Origin: Acidobacteriota bacterium
GTDB lineage: Bacteria > Acidobacteriota > Terriglobia > Bryobacterales > Bryobacteraceae
Assembly: GCA_026394055.1 (NCBI GenBank)
Contig: JAPKYZ010000070.1
Coordinates: forward strand, 1 to 46,368
DNA length: 46,368 nt
Reading direction: 5' to 3'
Position numbers and translations under genes: made by a program. Position 1 is the stretch's first letter, and each line of letters starts with the position of its first letter. The notes beneath the pieces were generated by a model. It saw nothing but the letters and a program-made list of their open reading frames with translations. It was not told the origin of the DNA and ran no database searches. This document shows, in pieces, positions 17,692 through 27,519 of this stretch.

Positions 17692-19014
17692 ATGAAGAAG
17701 TCAGCCCAGAACTTTGTTTCCCGCCGCGCCGTCCTTCGCGGTGCCGGTTGCACGGTAGCCTTGCCGTGGCTGGAATCGATGCATGCGCTGGCGGACACGC
17801 CGCCCGCTTCAGCCTTTCCCAAGCGCTTTGGCGTGGTGTTCCTGGGCAATGGCGTCAACGAAGATCATTGGAGCGCCGAAGGCGAAGGCGCGGCCATGAA
17901 GCTGAGCAAGACGCTGCAGCCGCTGGAGCCGCTGAAGCCCAAGATCAACGTCATCGACGGGCTTTATGTGAAGGCCCTCACCAACCAGGGCATTCACCCC
18001 GCGCAAACCGGCAGCCTGCTCTCCGGGGCCCGGATTTCCAAGGGCGCCGTCATCCACTCCGGCATCAGCGTCGATCAGATGATCGCCAGCCGCGTGAGCG
18101 AAGACGTCCCGCAATCGAGCATCGTGCTGGCCTGCGAGCAGCCGATGACGGGCTATCACGAGACCAACTTCTCGATGGCCTACAGCTCCCACATCTCCTG
18201 GCAGAGCCCGGATTCGCCCGTGCCGGTGGAGGTCTACCCATCGCTTGCCTGGGACAACTTGTTCGACAACCGCGGCAGCCTGCTGAACATCAGCATTCTT
18301 GATCGCGTGAAGGACCGCGCGCAAAGCCTCACGCGCAAGATCAGCGCGAGTGATAAGAGCAAGCTGGACGAGTACCTGACCAGCGTGCGCGAAGTGGAAA
18401 AGCGCGTCGACAGCATGCGGCGCGACAAGGCGCAGGCGGACGATCAAGCCAAGGCGCACAACACAGTCGCCGCCACCATGGACCGGCCCGCCAATGGCCT
18501 ACCGGAAGATCTGCGGGACCATGCGCGCCTCATGTGCGACATTATCGCCATCGCCTTCCAGACCAACAAAACCCGCGTCGCCTCGCTGCTGATCTCGCGC
18601 GACCTGTCCGCGATGTACTACCCGTTCCTGAACGTCAACGAAGGCCACCACGCGGCATCGCACAACAACGCCTCCGATGGCTATGAACGGATCGCGCGCT
18701 TCCACGTCAGCCAGTTCGCCTACTTGGCTTCGCGCCTCGATGCCATGAAGGAAGGCGATGGCACGGTGCTGGACCATACCTGCCTGATGTTCCTGTCGAA
18801 CCTCTGGATCGGCCGCAAACACGACAACACGCGGCTGCCGTTGGTGCTGGCCGGTGGCCTGGGTGGCACGCTCAAAACCGGGCGGGCGCTCAACTATTTG
18901 GGCGACAGCGAGGACAATCGCAAGATGTGCAGCCTCTACCTGTCGCTGATGGACCGTTTCGGCATCAAGCTGGACCAGTTCGGCGATTCACGCACGCGGC
19001 TGGAGCGGCTGTAG
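17692..19014 (+). CDS. DUF1552 family Tat-exported protein
   Basis: A 440-residue protein starting at ATG 17692, with GAGGAG at 17676-17681. A Tat leader (SRRAVLRGAG, then ALPWLESM) is typical of DUF1552. The mature part opens with KRFGVVFLGNGVNEDHW and contains HTGSLLSGA-like QTGSLLSGARIS. The C-terminal stretch TCLMFLSNLW, then IGRKHDNTRLPLVLAGGLGG, matches in layout the GRDHN ... AGGGFKGG region of the DUF1501 proteins in this window. That points to related folds, although the first domain differs. It is co-directional with the DUF1592 gene and probably in the same operon. Confidence 0.9.
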   Translation: MKKSAQNFVSRRAVLRGAGCTVALPWLESMHALADTPPASAFPKRFGVVFLGNGVNEDHWSAEGEGAAMKLSKTLQPLEPLKPKINVIDGLYVKALTNQGIHPAQTGSLLSGARISKGAVIHSGISVDQMIASRVSEDVPQSSIVLACEQPMTGYHETNFSMAYSSHISWQSPDSPVPVEVYPSLAWDNLFDNRGSLLNISILDRVKDRAQSLTRKISASDKSKLDEYLTSVREVEKRVDSMRRDKAQADDQAKAHNTVAATMDRPANGLPEDLRDHARLMCDIIAIAFQTNKTRVASLLISRDLSAMYYPFLNVNEGHHAASHNNASDGYERIARFHVSQFAYLASRLDAMKEGDGTVLDHTCLMFLSNLWIGRKHDNTRLPLVLAGGLGGTLKTGRALNYLGDSEDNRKMCSLYLSLMDRFGIKLDQFGDSRTRLERL

Positions 19015-19037
19015 CGGGTTGCTGAGAAGGAAACACC

Positions 19038-19326
19038 GTGCACCGAGCGTTCCGGGGTTGTTCCGCAGCAAGTCTCTATGTCGGCCTTGTGGCGCTGCTT
19101 GCAGTGCCGGTCGTGGCGGGCGCCGAGCAGTTGGCCACCTCAGTTAACGGAGTGGGTTGCATCGAAGAGATCAGGGTTCCCCGATACGATCCGCTGGCGC
19201 GAAGCGCGGGGCACCAGGGCCGGGTGGAGGCCTCTCTCGTCATCGGGACCGACGGCCGGGCCAGTGAGATCAACCTGAAAAAGGCATCCATTAGCTTCTC
19301 CCCGAGCGCTAGCCGCCGTTCGCTAG
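19038..19326 (+). pseudogene. TonB C-terminal-like protein, frameshifted remnant
   Basis: The open frame encodes a signal peptide (hydrophobic, ending VVAGAEQ) and the start of a TonB C-terminal-like domain: IRVPRYDPLARSAGHQGRV, then EASLVIGTDGRASEINL. Family members continue with a HPLL...AL-AVR-W pattern. Here the original frame turns into SFSPSASRRSLALQD, while skipping one base in the A5 run at 19278-19282 restores RHPLASPRALAAVR and then hits TAG at 19324-19326. The tail is also truncated against the stop of the convergent RDD gene. This looks like a decaying gene or a base-calling error in the A-run. Confidence 0.6.
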
Positions 19327-19772
19327 CGTTGCAAGACTAGGGTTGAGGCCAGCAGGTCGTGCAAGGTTTGGTTGCGGGCGGTGAAGAGCGCCACCAGGTA
19401 ACCCAGGTACAGGCCCATCGACGAGAGAAATTTCGCGAAGTAGCGGGCACTGGCTCGGGCGAAGGTGATTCTCTGCCCCGCTTCGTCGGTGACGATCAGG
19501 CCCATCATCCGCTTGCCCGGCGTGGCTTGCCAGCTGGAACTTTCGAATCCGGCCGAGTAGACCCAGACGCCCGCCGCCGCAGCCAGAATGATGCCGATGG
19601 CGCTGAAGATCAACCCGATCAGCGCCACCGGTGAGTCGCGCACCGTTTCCAGTACGCCGAACAGCACGGTCGCTCCCGTCACCGGCGCCAGTACCGCGAC
19701 GGCGGCGATGCCCACCAAAAGATGGTCGATCATGTGGGCCACCAAGCGGCGGCCAAAACTAGCGTATTGCAT
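19323..19772 (-). CDS. RDD family membrane protein
   Basis: A 149-residue membrane protein starting at ATG 19772, with AAGGGA upstream; an in-frame extension to a TTG at 19835 is unlikely. It opens with YASFGRRLVAHMIDHLLVG, the Arg/Asp pattern that names the RDD family. It has about three or four hydrophobic segments (VAVLAPV, IGLIFSAIGIILAAAAGVWV, LYLGYLVALF) and the conserved ATPGKRMMGLIV and NQTLHDLLA motifs. The exact role is unknown; RDD proteins have been linked to ion exchange or membrane modification. It lies downstream of the outer-membrane-like gene in the same direction. Confidence 0.85.
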   Translation of the reverse strand: MQYASFGRRLVAHMIDHLLVGIAAVAVLAPVTGATVLFGVLETVRDSPVALIGLIFSAIGIILAAAAGVWVYSAGFESSSWQATPGKRMMGLIVTDEAGQRITFARASARYFAKFLSSMGLYLGYLVALFTARNQTLHDLLASTLVLQR

Positions 19773-19831
19773 GGTTCCCTTGGGGCCCTCACAGCGTTGA
19801 ACTGCGCCGGGAGAGGCCGCTACCAGACTAC

Positions 19832-20542
19832 TCAATGTCCGGGGCTATTGAACAACCGCGTGTACTCGATCATGAACGCGGGCTTGCCACTCTGCGCGTT
19901 GTTGGCCACCTTCCACCCGAAGATCAGCAGGTTCTTCTTGTCCGGTTGGTAGGAGAGGGCGAAGATGCCCGCCGCCAAATCATGGGTGCCGGAGTACCAG
20001 TCGGTGACGATGCCCCACTTCTTGCTCAGCGGCTGCTCCAGGCCGACCATGGCGTGCAGATTGTTTCGCGCCCCTGCCGTGCCGAAGATCTGCTTGGTGC
20101 CGATGCTGGGTCCGGCTGTCAGTCGCGTCCGTGATCCGGGCACGCGCGTCGAAACGCCGCCGTAGGCCCAATAGCCCACGCCCTGCCCGTCAAATGAGAA
20201 AGGGACCATTCCGCCGACAAAGACCTTCTTCTCCCACCGGTCGCCCGTGCGGTTCCAACCGAATACCTTTTTCCCGCCGAACCCGATGGAGCGGTTGCCA
20301 GATCCGGGCTGAGAGAAGCCGTACAGGCTGGCCGCCAACTCAGTTCCGTGGCCGACGCCAAACGCGGAAAACGTGAAACTGTTGAAGTAGTTGCCGGCCG
20401 TGAGACGGTTGTACTGGCCTTCGAAGGCCACCATAAGCTCCTTTTTATGAACAGCATCCGCGCTGGGGATGCCTACGATTAGACTCTGTGCTGACAGGCT
20501 GAAAGGGACAAGAAGAGCCCCTAGCCATCCGAAAGATCGCAT
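19832..20542 (-). CDS. Hypothetical outer-membrane beta-barrel-like protein
   Basis: A 236-residue protein with signal peptide (LVPFSLSAQS, cleavage near residue 19). The mature part alternates aromatic/Gly-rich strands (NYFNSFTFSAFGVGHGTELAA, GVGYWAYGGVSTRV, NLLIFGWKVANN) as in small outer-membrane barrels or transporter-like beta proteins. I do not recognise a family. The upstream 110 bases are less GC-rich than the rest of the window and may hold the promoter. It ends 59 bases before the RDD start in the same direction. No Shine-Dalgarno sequence is evident before the ATG at 20542. Confidence 0.65.
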   Translation of the reverse strand: MRSFGWLGALLVPFSLSAQSLIVGIPSADAVHKKELMVAFEGQYNRLTAGNYFNSFTFSAFGVGHGTELAASLYGFSQPGSGNRSIGFGGKKVFGWNRTGDRWEKKVFVGGMVPFSFDGQGVGYWAYGGVSTRVPGSRTRLTAGPSIGTKQIFGTAGARNNLHAMVGLEQPLSKKWGIVTDWYSGTHDLAAGIFALSYQPDKKNLLIFGWKVANNAQSGKPAFMIEYTRLFNSPGH

Positions 20543-20651
20543 GCAGGAGTTTTGATGTATGGATTATTAAACGAGTTTCATCTAAATCCGTACTTTTCTT
20601 GGACGCATCCGTTTCGACGGCACTTCCACCCGATCTGGACCGCCAGTGGCT

Positions 20652-20789
20652 TAGCAGGCCGCGGAAAAATGCTTTTGCAGGACCACTCCCTCACGGTCGT
20701 GGCTCTGTAAGTTGCTGTAAATAAGCGTGCGATCTTTCTGAGCCGCGCGCGTTAGCAAGCGGTCTTAGGCCTTTTTCCGCAGCCTGCTA
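20652..20789. mobile_element. MITE-like element, 138 bases with 18-bp terminal inverted repeats
   Basis: TAGCAGGCCGCGGAAAAA at 20652-20669 and its near-perfect reverse complement TTTTTCCGCAGCCTGCTA at 20772-20789 match at 17 of 18 positions. Both outer ends read TA, consistent with a TA target duplication as for IS630/Tc1-type elements. The interior has no coding capacity but carries a reversed GAGCCACGAC-N6-GGAGTGG motif resembling the core of the repeat at 7780-7974. The right end supplies the TAG stop codon of the ROK kinase gene. No transposase is nearby, so any mobility would need one in trans. Confidence 0.6.
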
Positions 20790-21581
20790 GAGAACCATCG
20801 CGAGCGACCCCAGCACGCCCGCCCGATCGCCCAACTTCGGGCGGACCAGCTTCGGCGCGGGCACGTAGCCCCGAAGCTCTACTTTCAGCTTGCCCCGGAC
20901 GGCGTCCAGCAAGCCCTTGGTCTTCATCACGCCGCCGCCCATTACGATCAGGCGCGGGGATAGCGTGCAGGTGATGTTCATCAACGCCCAAGAGAGATAG
21001 TCCGCTTCGAAGGCGCCGCCCGAGGCGGCTACGGCGGGGCCGCTGGCCATGCCTTCCAGGCAATCGCCATGAAGTGGACAGACTCCTTTGAAGCGATCGC
21101 CTTTTGCCCGCGGGATGCGCAGGTGGCCCATCTCGGGGTGCAGCAGACCGCGGGCGAGACGGCCGTTCACCATTGCTCCGCCGCCGATGCCGGTGCCCAC
21201 GGTGATGTAGACAAAGTCATCAATGCCTTGCGCCGCGCCCCAGCGATGCTCGGCGAGCGCAGCGGCGTTGACGTCGGTGTCGATGGCCACTTTTACGTCC
21301 AGCGCCCGCTCCAGGATGGTGCCGATCGGGACGCCCCGCCAGTCCAGCTTAGGCGTAGTCTTGGTGATCGCCGCGCGCTCCAGATCGACCGGGCCAAAGC
21401 AGCCGAGGCCGATCTTCTTCACCCCCCGTCCGGCGAAGAAAGCAATCACGTCTCGCAGCGTCTCTTCTGGCGAGCGGGTGGGGATGGGCGGTGAAACTTC
21501 CAGATCGCCCGGCCCCGTTCCGATGGCACAGATAAACTTCGTGCCACCCGCCTCAACCGCGCCACACTTGGCAGCTGACAT
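20787..21581 (-). CDS. ROK family sugar kinase (fructokinase-like)
   Basis: A 264-residue ROK kinase of the YdhR/GmuE fructokinase type. Seen are GAVEAGGTKFICAIG (ATP-binding, N-terminus), IDTDVNAAALAEHRWGAA with the catalytic Asp, VGTGIGGGAMVNG, the zinc-type motif H-P-E-M-G-H ... CPLHGDCLEG, MASGPAV, and LSPRLIVMGGGVMK. Family members are about 285-300 residues; the shortfall maps between MASGPAVAA and FEADYLSWAL, where about 15-20 residues usual in the family are missing without a frameshift. It abuts the ceramidase-like gene with no gap (TAG then ATG). Its stop codon coincides with the edge of the MITE-like element. Confidence 0.85.
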   Translation of the reverse strand: MSAAKCGAVEAGGTKFICAIGTGPGDLEVSPPIPTRSPEETLRDVIAFFAGRGVKKIGLGCFGPVDLERAAITKTTPKLDWRGVPIGTILERALDVKVAIDTDVNAAALAEHRWGAAQGIDDFVYITVGTGIGGGAMVNGRLARGLLHPEMGHLRIPRAKGDRFKGVCPLHGDCLEGMASGPAVAASGGAFEADYLSWALMNITCTLSPRLIVMGGGVMKTKGLLDAVRGKLKVELRGYVPAPKLVRPKLGDRAGVLGSLAMVL

Positions 21582-22934
21582 CTATTTGCTGCGCCCCACG
21601 CGCTTCATCACGTTCGCCACGCCCGCCATCACTCGCTCCTCGACATCGGGTGCGAAGGGACCTGGTTGGCCGTAGTAGATCATGCTGTCCACCGCTTCAT
21701 AGCCGCCTTCTTTCAAGATCTGCGCCGTGGGGATGTAGCACATGACATCGTTTGAATAGCCCGCCACCACGGTCTCCTCGCCCGGAAACTGCTTCTTGGT
21801 GCGCAGGCCATAACCCACCACTACTTCGCCACCCAGGGCGACATAGGTGACATCCTTGCCCAGCCGGATGGCCTGCACCGGGTAGGCCACTTTGGTGACC
21901 GGGCGGCGCTCGTCATACGCCTTCAACATCTCCTTGGCGCGGCGGACGGCGGCGGGGATCTTGGAGCTGAGCTCCTTTTCGAAGTCTTCGCGGGAGTGCT
22001 GCGCAAACGCCAGATCGGTTAACTGGAACGCCGCCCGGATGGGACCGCGCACGGGCTTCATCTGGCCCTTCAACACCGTATCCACCGCACCGGCGAGCGT
22101 CTTGCCATGCTGGATGGCGAGTTCGTCTTTGCTGCGGGGGTTGGGGTTCTGGTCGCCACCGGTCAGCAGCATGAACATCCCCACCGCTTCCGGGTGGGCC
22201 TTTTCGAACTCGATCTGCGCGAAACCGGCATAGTCGCCACTGAGGCGGTAGAACTCGCCGGTCAAGGTGGTGTTGTGGCACGCATAGCCGAACAGCGCCG
22301 CCCGCAGTTGGCCATCGGTGCCCTTGATGGCGAGCACCGGCACGTCGTGGTCCACCGCCCCTTGCGGGTTGATGCCGATGGTCACTTTGCCGTTGGGGTT
22401 GAACTGGCGGCGGTTGACGGCGAACCCGGCAGTGCCCTTCCCGTAAGCGATCCCGGCCGGCTTCAAGTCACTTAAAGCGCCGCCCACGGTGTTGATCAAG
22501 GTCTCGGTCAGCAATTGGGCGTAGTCACGCACGCGCTTCGATTCTTCGGGCGAAAAGTCGAACATGGTGTTCAAGTTTTCGCGCACCATGGGACCCGTGT
22601 GCGTGTGCGAGGAGTTCAGCATCAGCCGCGACCGGTCCAGCCCCCAACGCTTCTGGCACTCCACCGCGATCTGTTCGGAGATCGCGCGCGGCAGCCCGAT
22701 CAGGTCGGTGGTGACGATCACTGCCCGGTGACCTTTCTTGTCTTCGAGCGCGATCGCCTTGGCCCACAGATCGTGCACCACGCCTTCAGACGGCTTGTTG
22801 CGATTGCCGTAGCCAGACATCCAGATGGGGCCGCTGGGTGTGATTTTCATCCGCGCGACGCCCGCCTTCCACTCGGCGGCCACTGCGGGAAACACGAGCG
22901 TTGAGAGAACCAATAAAAACCGCAATTTGGTCAT
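21582..22934 (-). CDS. Neutral/alkaline ceramidase N-terminal family hydrolase
   Basis: A 450-residue exported protein. I start at ATG 22934, which gives a clean signal peptide (LRFLLVLSTLVFPAVAA); a TTG nine codons upstream would reach towards the divergent gene. The mature protein begins EWKAGVARMKITPSGPIWMSGYGNR, the usual opening of this family. SSHTHTGPM near 120 is the metal-binding/nucleophile region of neutral ceramidase-like enzymes, and LLTGGDQNPN is conserved. It lacks the C-terminal Ig-like domain of true ceramidases, so the substrate could be another amide or ester. It is first in a two-gene operon with the ROK kinase and divergent from the TonB-dependent receptor, with 39 bases between starts. 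Confidence 0.82.
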   Translation of the reverse strand: MTKLRFLLVLSTLVFPAVAAEWKAGVARMKITPSGPIWMSGYGNRNKPSEGVVHDLWAKAIALEDKKGHRAVIVTTDLIGLPRAISEQIAVECQKRWGLDRSRLMLNSSHTHTGPMVRENLNTMFDFSPEESKRVRDYAQLLTETLINTVGGALSDLKPAGIAYGKGTAGFAVNRRQFNPNGKVTIGINPQGAVDHDVPVLAIKGTDGQLRAALFGYACHNTTLTGEFYRLSGDYAGFAQIEFEKAHPEAVGMFMLLTGGDQNPNPRSKDELAIQHGKTLAGAVDTVLKGQMKPVRGPIRAAFQLTDLAFAQHSREDFEKELSSKIPAAVRRAKEMLKAYDERRPVTKVAYPVQAIRLGKDVTYVALGGEVVVGYGLRTKKQFPGEETVVAGYSNDVMCYIPTAQILKEGGYEAVDSMIYYGQPGPFAPDVEERVMAGVANVMKRVGRSK

Positions 22935-22973
22935 GTATTTGTTATAGTCTAGGTGCTTCAAAGAGCCTTCTCC

Positions 22974-25900
22974 ATGAATTCGCTTGCAAAGTCACTCTGT
23001 TGTGCGCTGGCGTCGACGTTTGTCACCCTGGCTGCTTTTGCCCAAGCCACCTCCACGGGAGGTGATATCCGCGGTACTGTGGTGGACCCCAGCGGCAGTG
23101 CGATGGCCAAGGCTCGCGTCACGCTGACCGACGATGCCCGCGGCATCAACCGGGCCGTCGAAAGCAATGCGGACGGTGCCTTCATCCTAGCCACGGTACC
23201 ACCTGGCGTGTTCAAGCTGCGCGTGGAAGTGCCGGGCTTTACGACAAAGGTGATTGAAGGCCTGGAAGTTCGGGTGGGCGAGGTGGTGTCGCAACTGATC
23301 CAGATGAGTGTGTCCGCCGTTTCGACCGAACTGGTGGTCGCGGCCGATGTGCAGGCCGTCGAACTGGAGCGCACGCAGCAATCGAACACGATCGAGCAAA
23401 AGCGCATCAATGGCCTGCCGATCAACCGGCGCAACTATCTCGACTTTGCGCTACTGGTGCCGGGCGTGGTGGAAACAACGTCGCTGGTGGACGATACTTC
23501 GTTCCGCCCCGTCCAAACGCCGCAATCCGGCCTCAGCTTTGGTGGCTCCAATGGACGCGGCAACGGGTTCTTTATTGATGGCGTTGAGAACTACCAGGCC
23601 TCCGGCGGGGTCCGGGCCAGCATCTCACAGGAGGCGGCGCAGGAGTTTCAGATCAACCGCAACAGCTTTTCGTCCGAGTTCGGCAATGCCTCCGGCGGCG
23701 TCATCAACATCATCTCCAAGGCCGGTTCCAATGGCTTCCACGGCAACCTGTTCTGGTTCCTCCGCCACCGCAGCATCCAGGCCCGCAACTACTTCGACCC
23801 CGCCAAATCCGCCTTTACCCGCACGCAGGCCGGTGGCACGCTGGGCGGAGCACTGAAGAAGGACAAGACGTTCTTCTTTGTCGCCTACGAACGGCTGGGC
23901 CGCCAGGAGACCAACTTCGTCCCGCTGCTGCAGGATAAGTCCGTCTTCACCTCCGTCACCCCATCGCAGAGCGCGCTGTTTCAGTTTCTGGAATCGACCG
24001 GCAGCCCCACGCTGGTGGGCTTGGCGCGCCTGGGCCGCGCGCAGTTGACGCCAGCGTCTAATCCGCGGGTGCTGAGCCTGTTCAACAGCAACAGCGGGAC
24101 ATTCCCCTTCAAAGAGGACCTCAACAACTTCTCGCTCCGGCTGGACCATCGGTTCAGCGACAACCACAGCCTGTTTTTCCGGAGCAACTCCACCTGGAAC
24201 TTCCAGCAGAACTCGGCCTTTGGGGCGCTGGATGGCTTTAACCGGGGCCGGTCCTTGGACATTGGGGATTCGACAGCTGTGATTGGCGACACGGTGGTGA
24301 TCAACCCGCGCTTCATCATGGAATCGCGCTTGATGTTCAACTACAACCAGCTGGACGTGATCCCCACCGACAAGTTCGGGCCGGAGATCAATATCAATGG
24401 CGCGGGCTTTTTCGGGCGGCAGATCTTCCTGCCGTTTGACGGGATTGAGCGGCATTATCAGGCGATGCAGAACTTCACCATGACCAAGGGCGGACACACG
24501 CTGAAGTTCGGCTATGACATCAACCCGGTGCGCAACAACAACCGGTCCGAGACGTTCTTTGGCGGGCGATTTACCTTTGGCGAAGCCTTGCCCCTGGCGC
24601 TGGTCCTGCAGGTTGCGTCGGGAGACCCGACGCTCCCCACCCAGTTGGGCCAGCTGCTGGTGGCCTCGCGGCGGACGGACCTGGTGCCGGCGCTCTCGGC
24701 CCCGATCACCGCGCTGCAATCGTTTGCATTGAACCTGCCGGTGCTCTATCAACAGGGCTTTGGGGACCCGAACTACGTCATCAACACGGGCCGCTACTCG
24801 GGCTTCCTGCAGGACACCTGGAAGGTGAGCCGCAACCTGACGCTGAACTACGGCGTGCGTTATGAGCTGGAACGGCACAACCCGGTGGTCCCGCGCGACA
24901 ACAACAACATTGCCCCGAGGCTCGGCTTTGCCTGGTCGCCGATGAAAGATGGCACGCTGGCCATCCGCGGCGGCTATGGCCTCTACTATTCGCAGGTGAA
25001 CTCACAGATCGCCGGCGTCGCGGATCCGCTCTCCGGCCAGTACATCAACCAGGTACTGGCGACGGCGAATGGCAGCAGCTTCCAGCAGCCCGGCGCCCCC
25101 GCGGGCACTACCTGGACCTCGTTTGGCATCTACCAGGCGCTGCTGGCGCGCGGCGTGCTGGGCAACCGGACACCCACCACGCAGGATCTGGCGAATCTGG
25201 GCATCAACATTCGCCCCGGCCTGCCGGGATCGGTGCACTTTGGGATCGACCCGGCGTTTGAGAATCCCTGGGCGCACCAGGCTAGTTTTGAGATCGAGAA
25301 GGGCGTCGGGCCCTGGGCCATCTCCGTGGGCTACAACTTCAATCGCGCGGCGCATCTGGCCCGCATCACCGGCCGCAACGTGCGCTACAGCGGCCAGCGT
25401 CTGCCGGACGGGCGTCCGCTGTTCGCCCGCATCAACCCGGCGCTGCTGCAAAGCAACATCTTCACCTCCGACGCCAACAGCTTCTACCACGCGGGCATGA
25501 TCCAAGTGACCCGCCGGTTCACGCGCGGCCTGTCGCTGAATTCAAGCTACACGTTCTCGCGCGCCATCGACGAATCCACCGACTTTAACTCCGATTACTC
25601 CCCGCAAGATCAGCTGAACGCCCGCGCCGAGCGGGGTCTCTCGCCATTCCATCAAAAGCACCGCTTCGTCCTCAGCGCGGTCTACGAGTCACCGCTGAAG
25701 AATACGCTGCTGGGCCGCTGGAGCGTCGCGCCAGTCGTCCAGTACAACTCCTGGCGGCCGTTCAACCTGCTTACCGGCGTCGATTCGCAGGGCGATACCT
25801 ACACCACCAACAAGCGGCCCGCACACCTGGGCCGCAATATGGGCCAGGGTCCGGATTTGGCCACCATTGACATGCGCCTGTCGCGCCGCTTCCGGCTGAC

Positions 25901-26111
25901 CGAATCGGGTACGCTCGAGTTTATTGCCGAAGGCTTCAACCTGCTGAACCGCACCAACTTCCGATCGATCAACAACATCGTGGGCGACGTACCGTACCAG
26001 ACGCTGGGCAGCCCCATCGTCGGCAACCGGCAGCCCGCCAGCTTTCCACTGGCTTTTACCAGTGCCCAGAACCCGCGCCAGTTCCAGTTCGGGCTGAAGT
26101 TCTACTTCTGA
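22974..26111 (+). CDS. TonB-dependent receptor-like protein (Oar type) with carboxypeptidase-regulatory domain
   Basis: A 1045-residue outer-membrane protein starting at ATG 22974. A signal peptide (ending AAFAQA) is followed by a CarboxypepD_reg-like domain (DIRGTVVDPSGSAMAKARVT, residues about 30-110), a plug region (INGLPINRRNYLDFALLVPG, FFIDGVENYQAS, SSEFGNASGGVINIISKAG) and a long barrel ending QFQFGLKFYF with a C-terminal Phe as expected. This architecture is typical of Acidobacteriota; ligands are usually carbohydrate polymers or oligomers. It stands alone, with purA following after 105 bases. Its promoter must overlap the divergent ceramidase-like gene, because only 39 bases separate the starts. 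Confidence 0.9.
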   Translation: MNSLAKSLCCALASTFVTLAAFAQATSTGGDIRGTVVDPSGSAMAKARVTLTDDARGINRAVESNADGAFILATVPPGVFKLRVEVPGFTTKVIEGLEVRVGEVVSQLIQMSVSAVSTELVVAADVQAVELERTQQSNTIEQKRINGLPINRRNYLDFALLVPGVVETTSLVDDTSFRPVQTPQSGLSFGGSNGRGNGFFIDGVENYQASGGVRASISQEAAQEFQINRNSFSSEFGNASGGVINIISKAGSNGFHGNLFWFLRHRSIQARNYFDPAKSAFTRTQAGGTLGGALKKDKTFFFVAYERLGRQETNFVPLLQDKSVFTSVTPSQSALFQFLESTGSPTLVGLARLGRAQLTPASNPRVLSLFNSNSGTFPFKEDLNNFSLRLDHRFSDNHSLFFRSNSTWNFQQNSAFGALDGFNRGRSLDIGDSTAVIGDTVVINPRFIMESRLMFNYNQLDVIPTDKFGPEININGAGFFGRQIFLPFDGIERHYQAMQNFTMTKGGHTLKFGYDINPVRNNNRSETFFGGRFTFGEALPLALVLQVASGDPTLPTQLGQLLVASRRTDLVPALSAPITALQSFALNLPVLYQQGFGDPNYVINTGRYSGFLQDTWKVSRNLTLNYGVRYELERHNPVVPRDNNNIAPRLGFAWSPMKDGTLAIRGGYGLYYSQVNSQIAGVADPLSGQYINQVLATANGSSFQQPGAPAGTTWTSFGIYQALLARGVLGNRTPTTQDLANLGINIRPGLPGSVHFGIDPAFENPWAHQASFEIEKGVGPWAISVGYNFNRAAHLARITGRNVRYSGQRLPDGRPLFARINPALLQSNIFTSDANSFYHAGMIQVTRRFTRGLSLNSSYTFSRAIDESTDFNSDYSPQDQLNARAERGLSPFHQKHRFVLSAVYESPLKNTLLGRWSVAPVVQYNSWRPFNLLTGVDSQGDTYTTNKRPAHLGRNMGQGPDLATIDMRLSRRFRLTESGTLEFIAEGFNLLNRTNFRSINNIVGDVPYQTLGSPIVGNRQPASFPLAFTSAQNPRQFQFGLKFYF

Positions 26112-27515
<1,404 letters not shown>

Positions 27516-27519
27516 CGCC

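Noticed and set aside
23625..24878. 417-codon minus-strand open frame inside the TonB-dependent receptor gene
   Set aside because: It is opposite conserved receptor sequence, has no recognisable domain, and has the composition of antisense translation.
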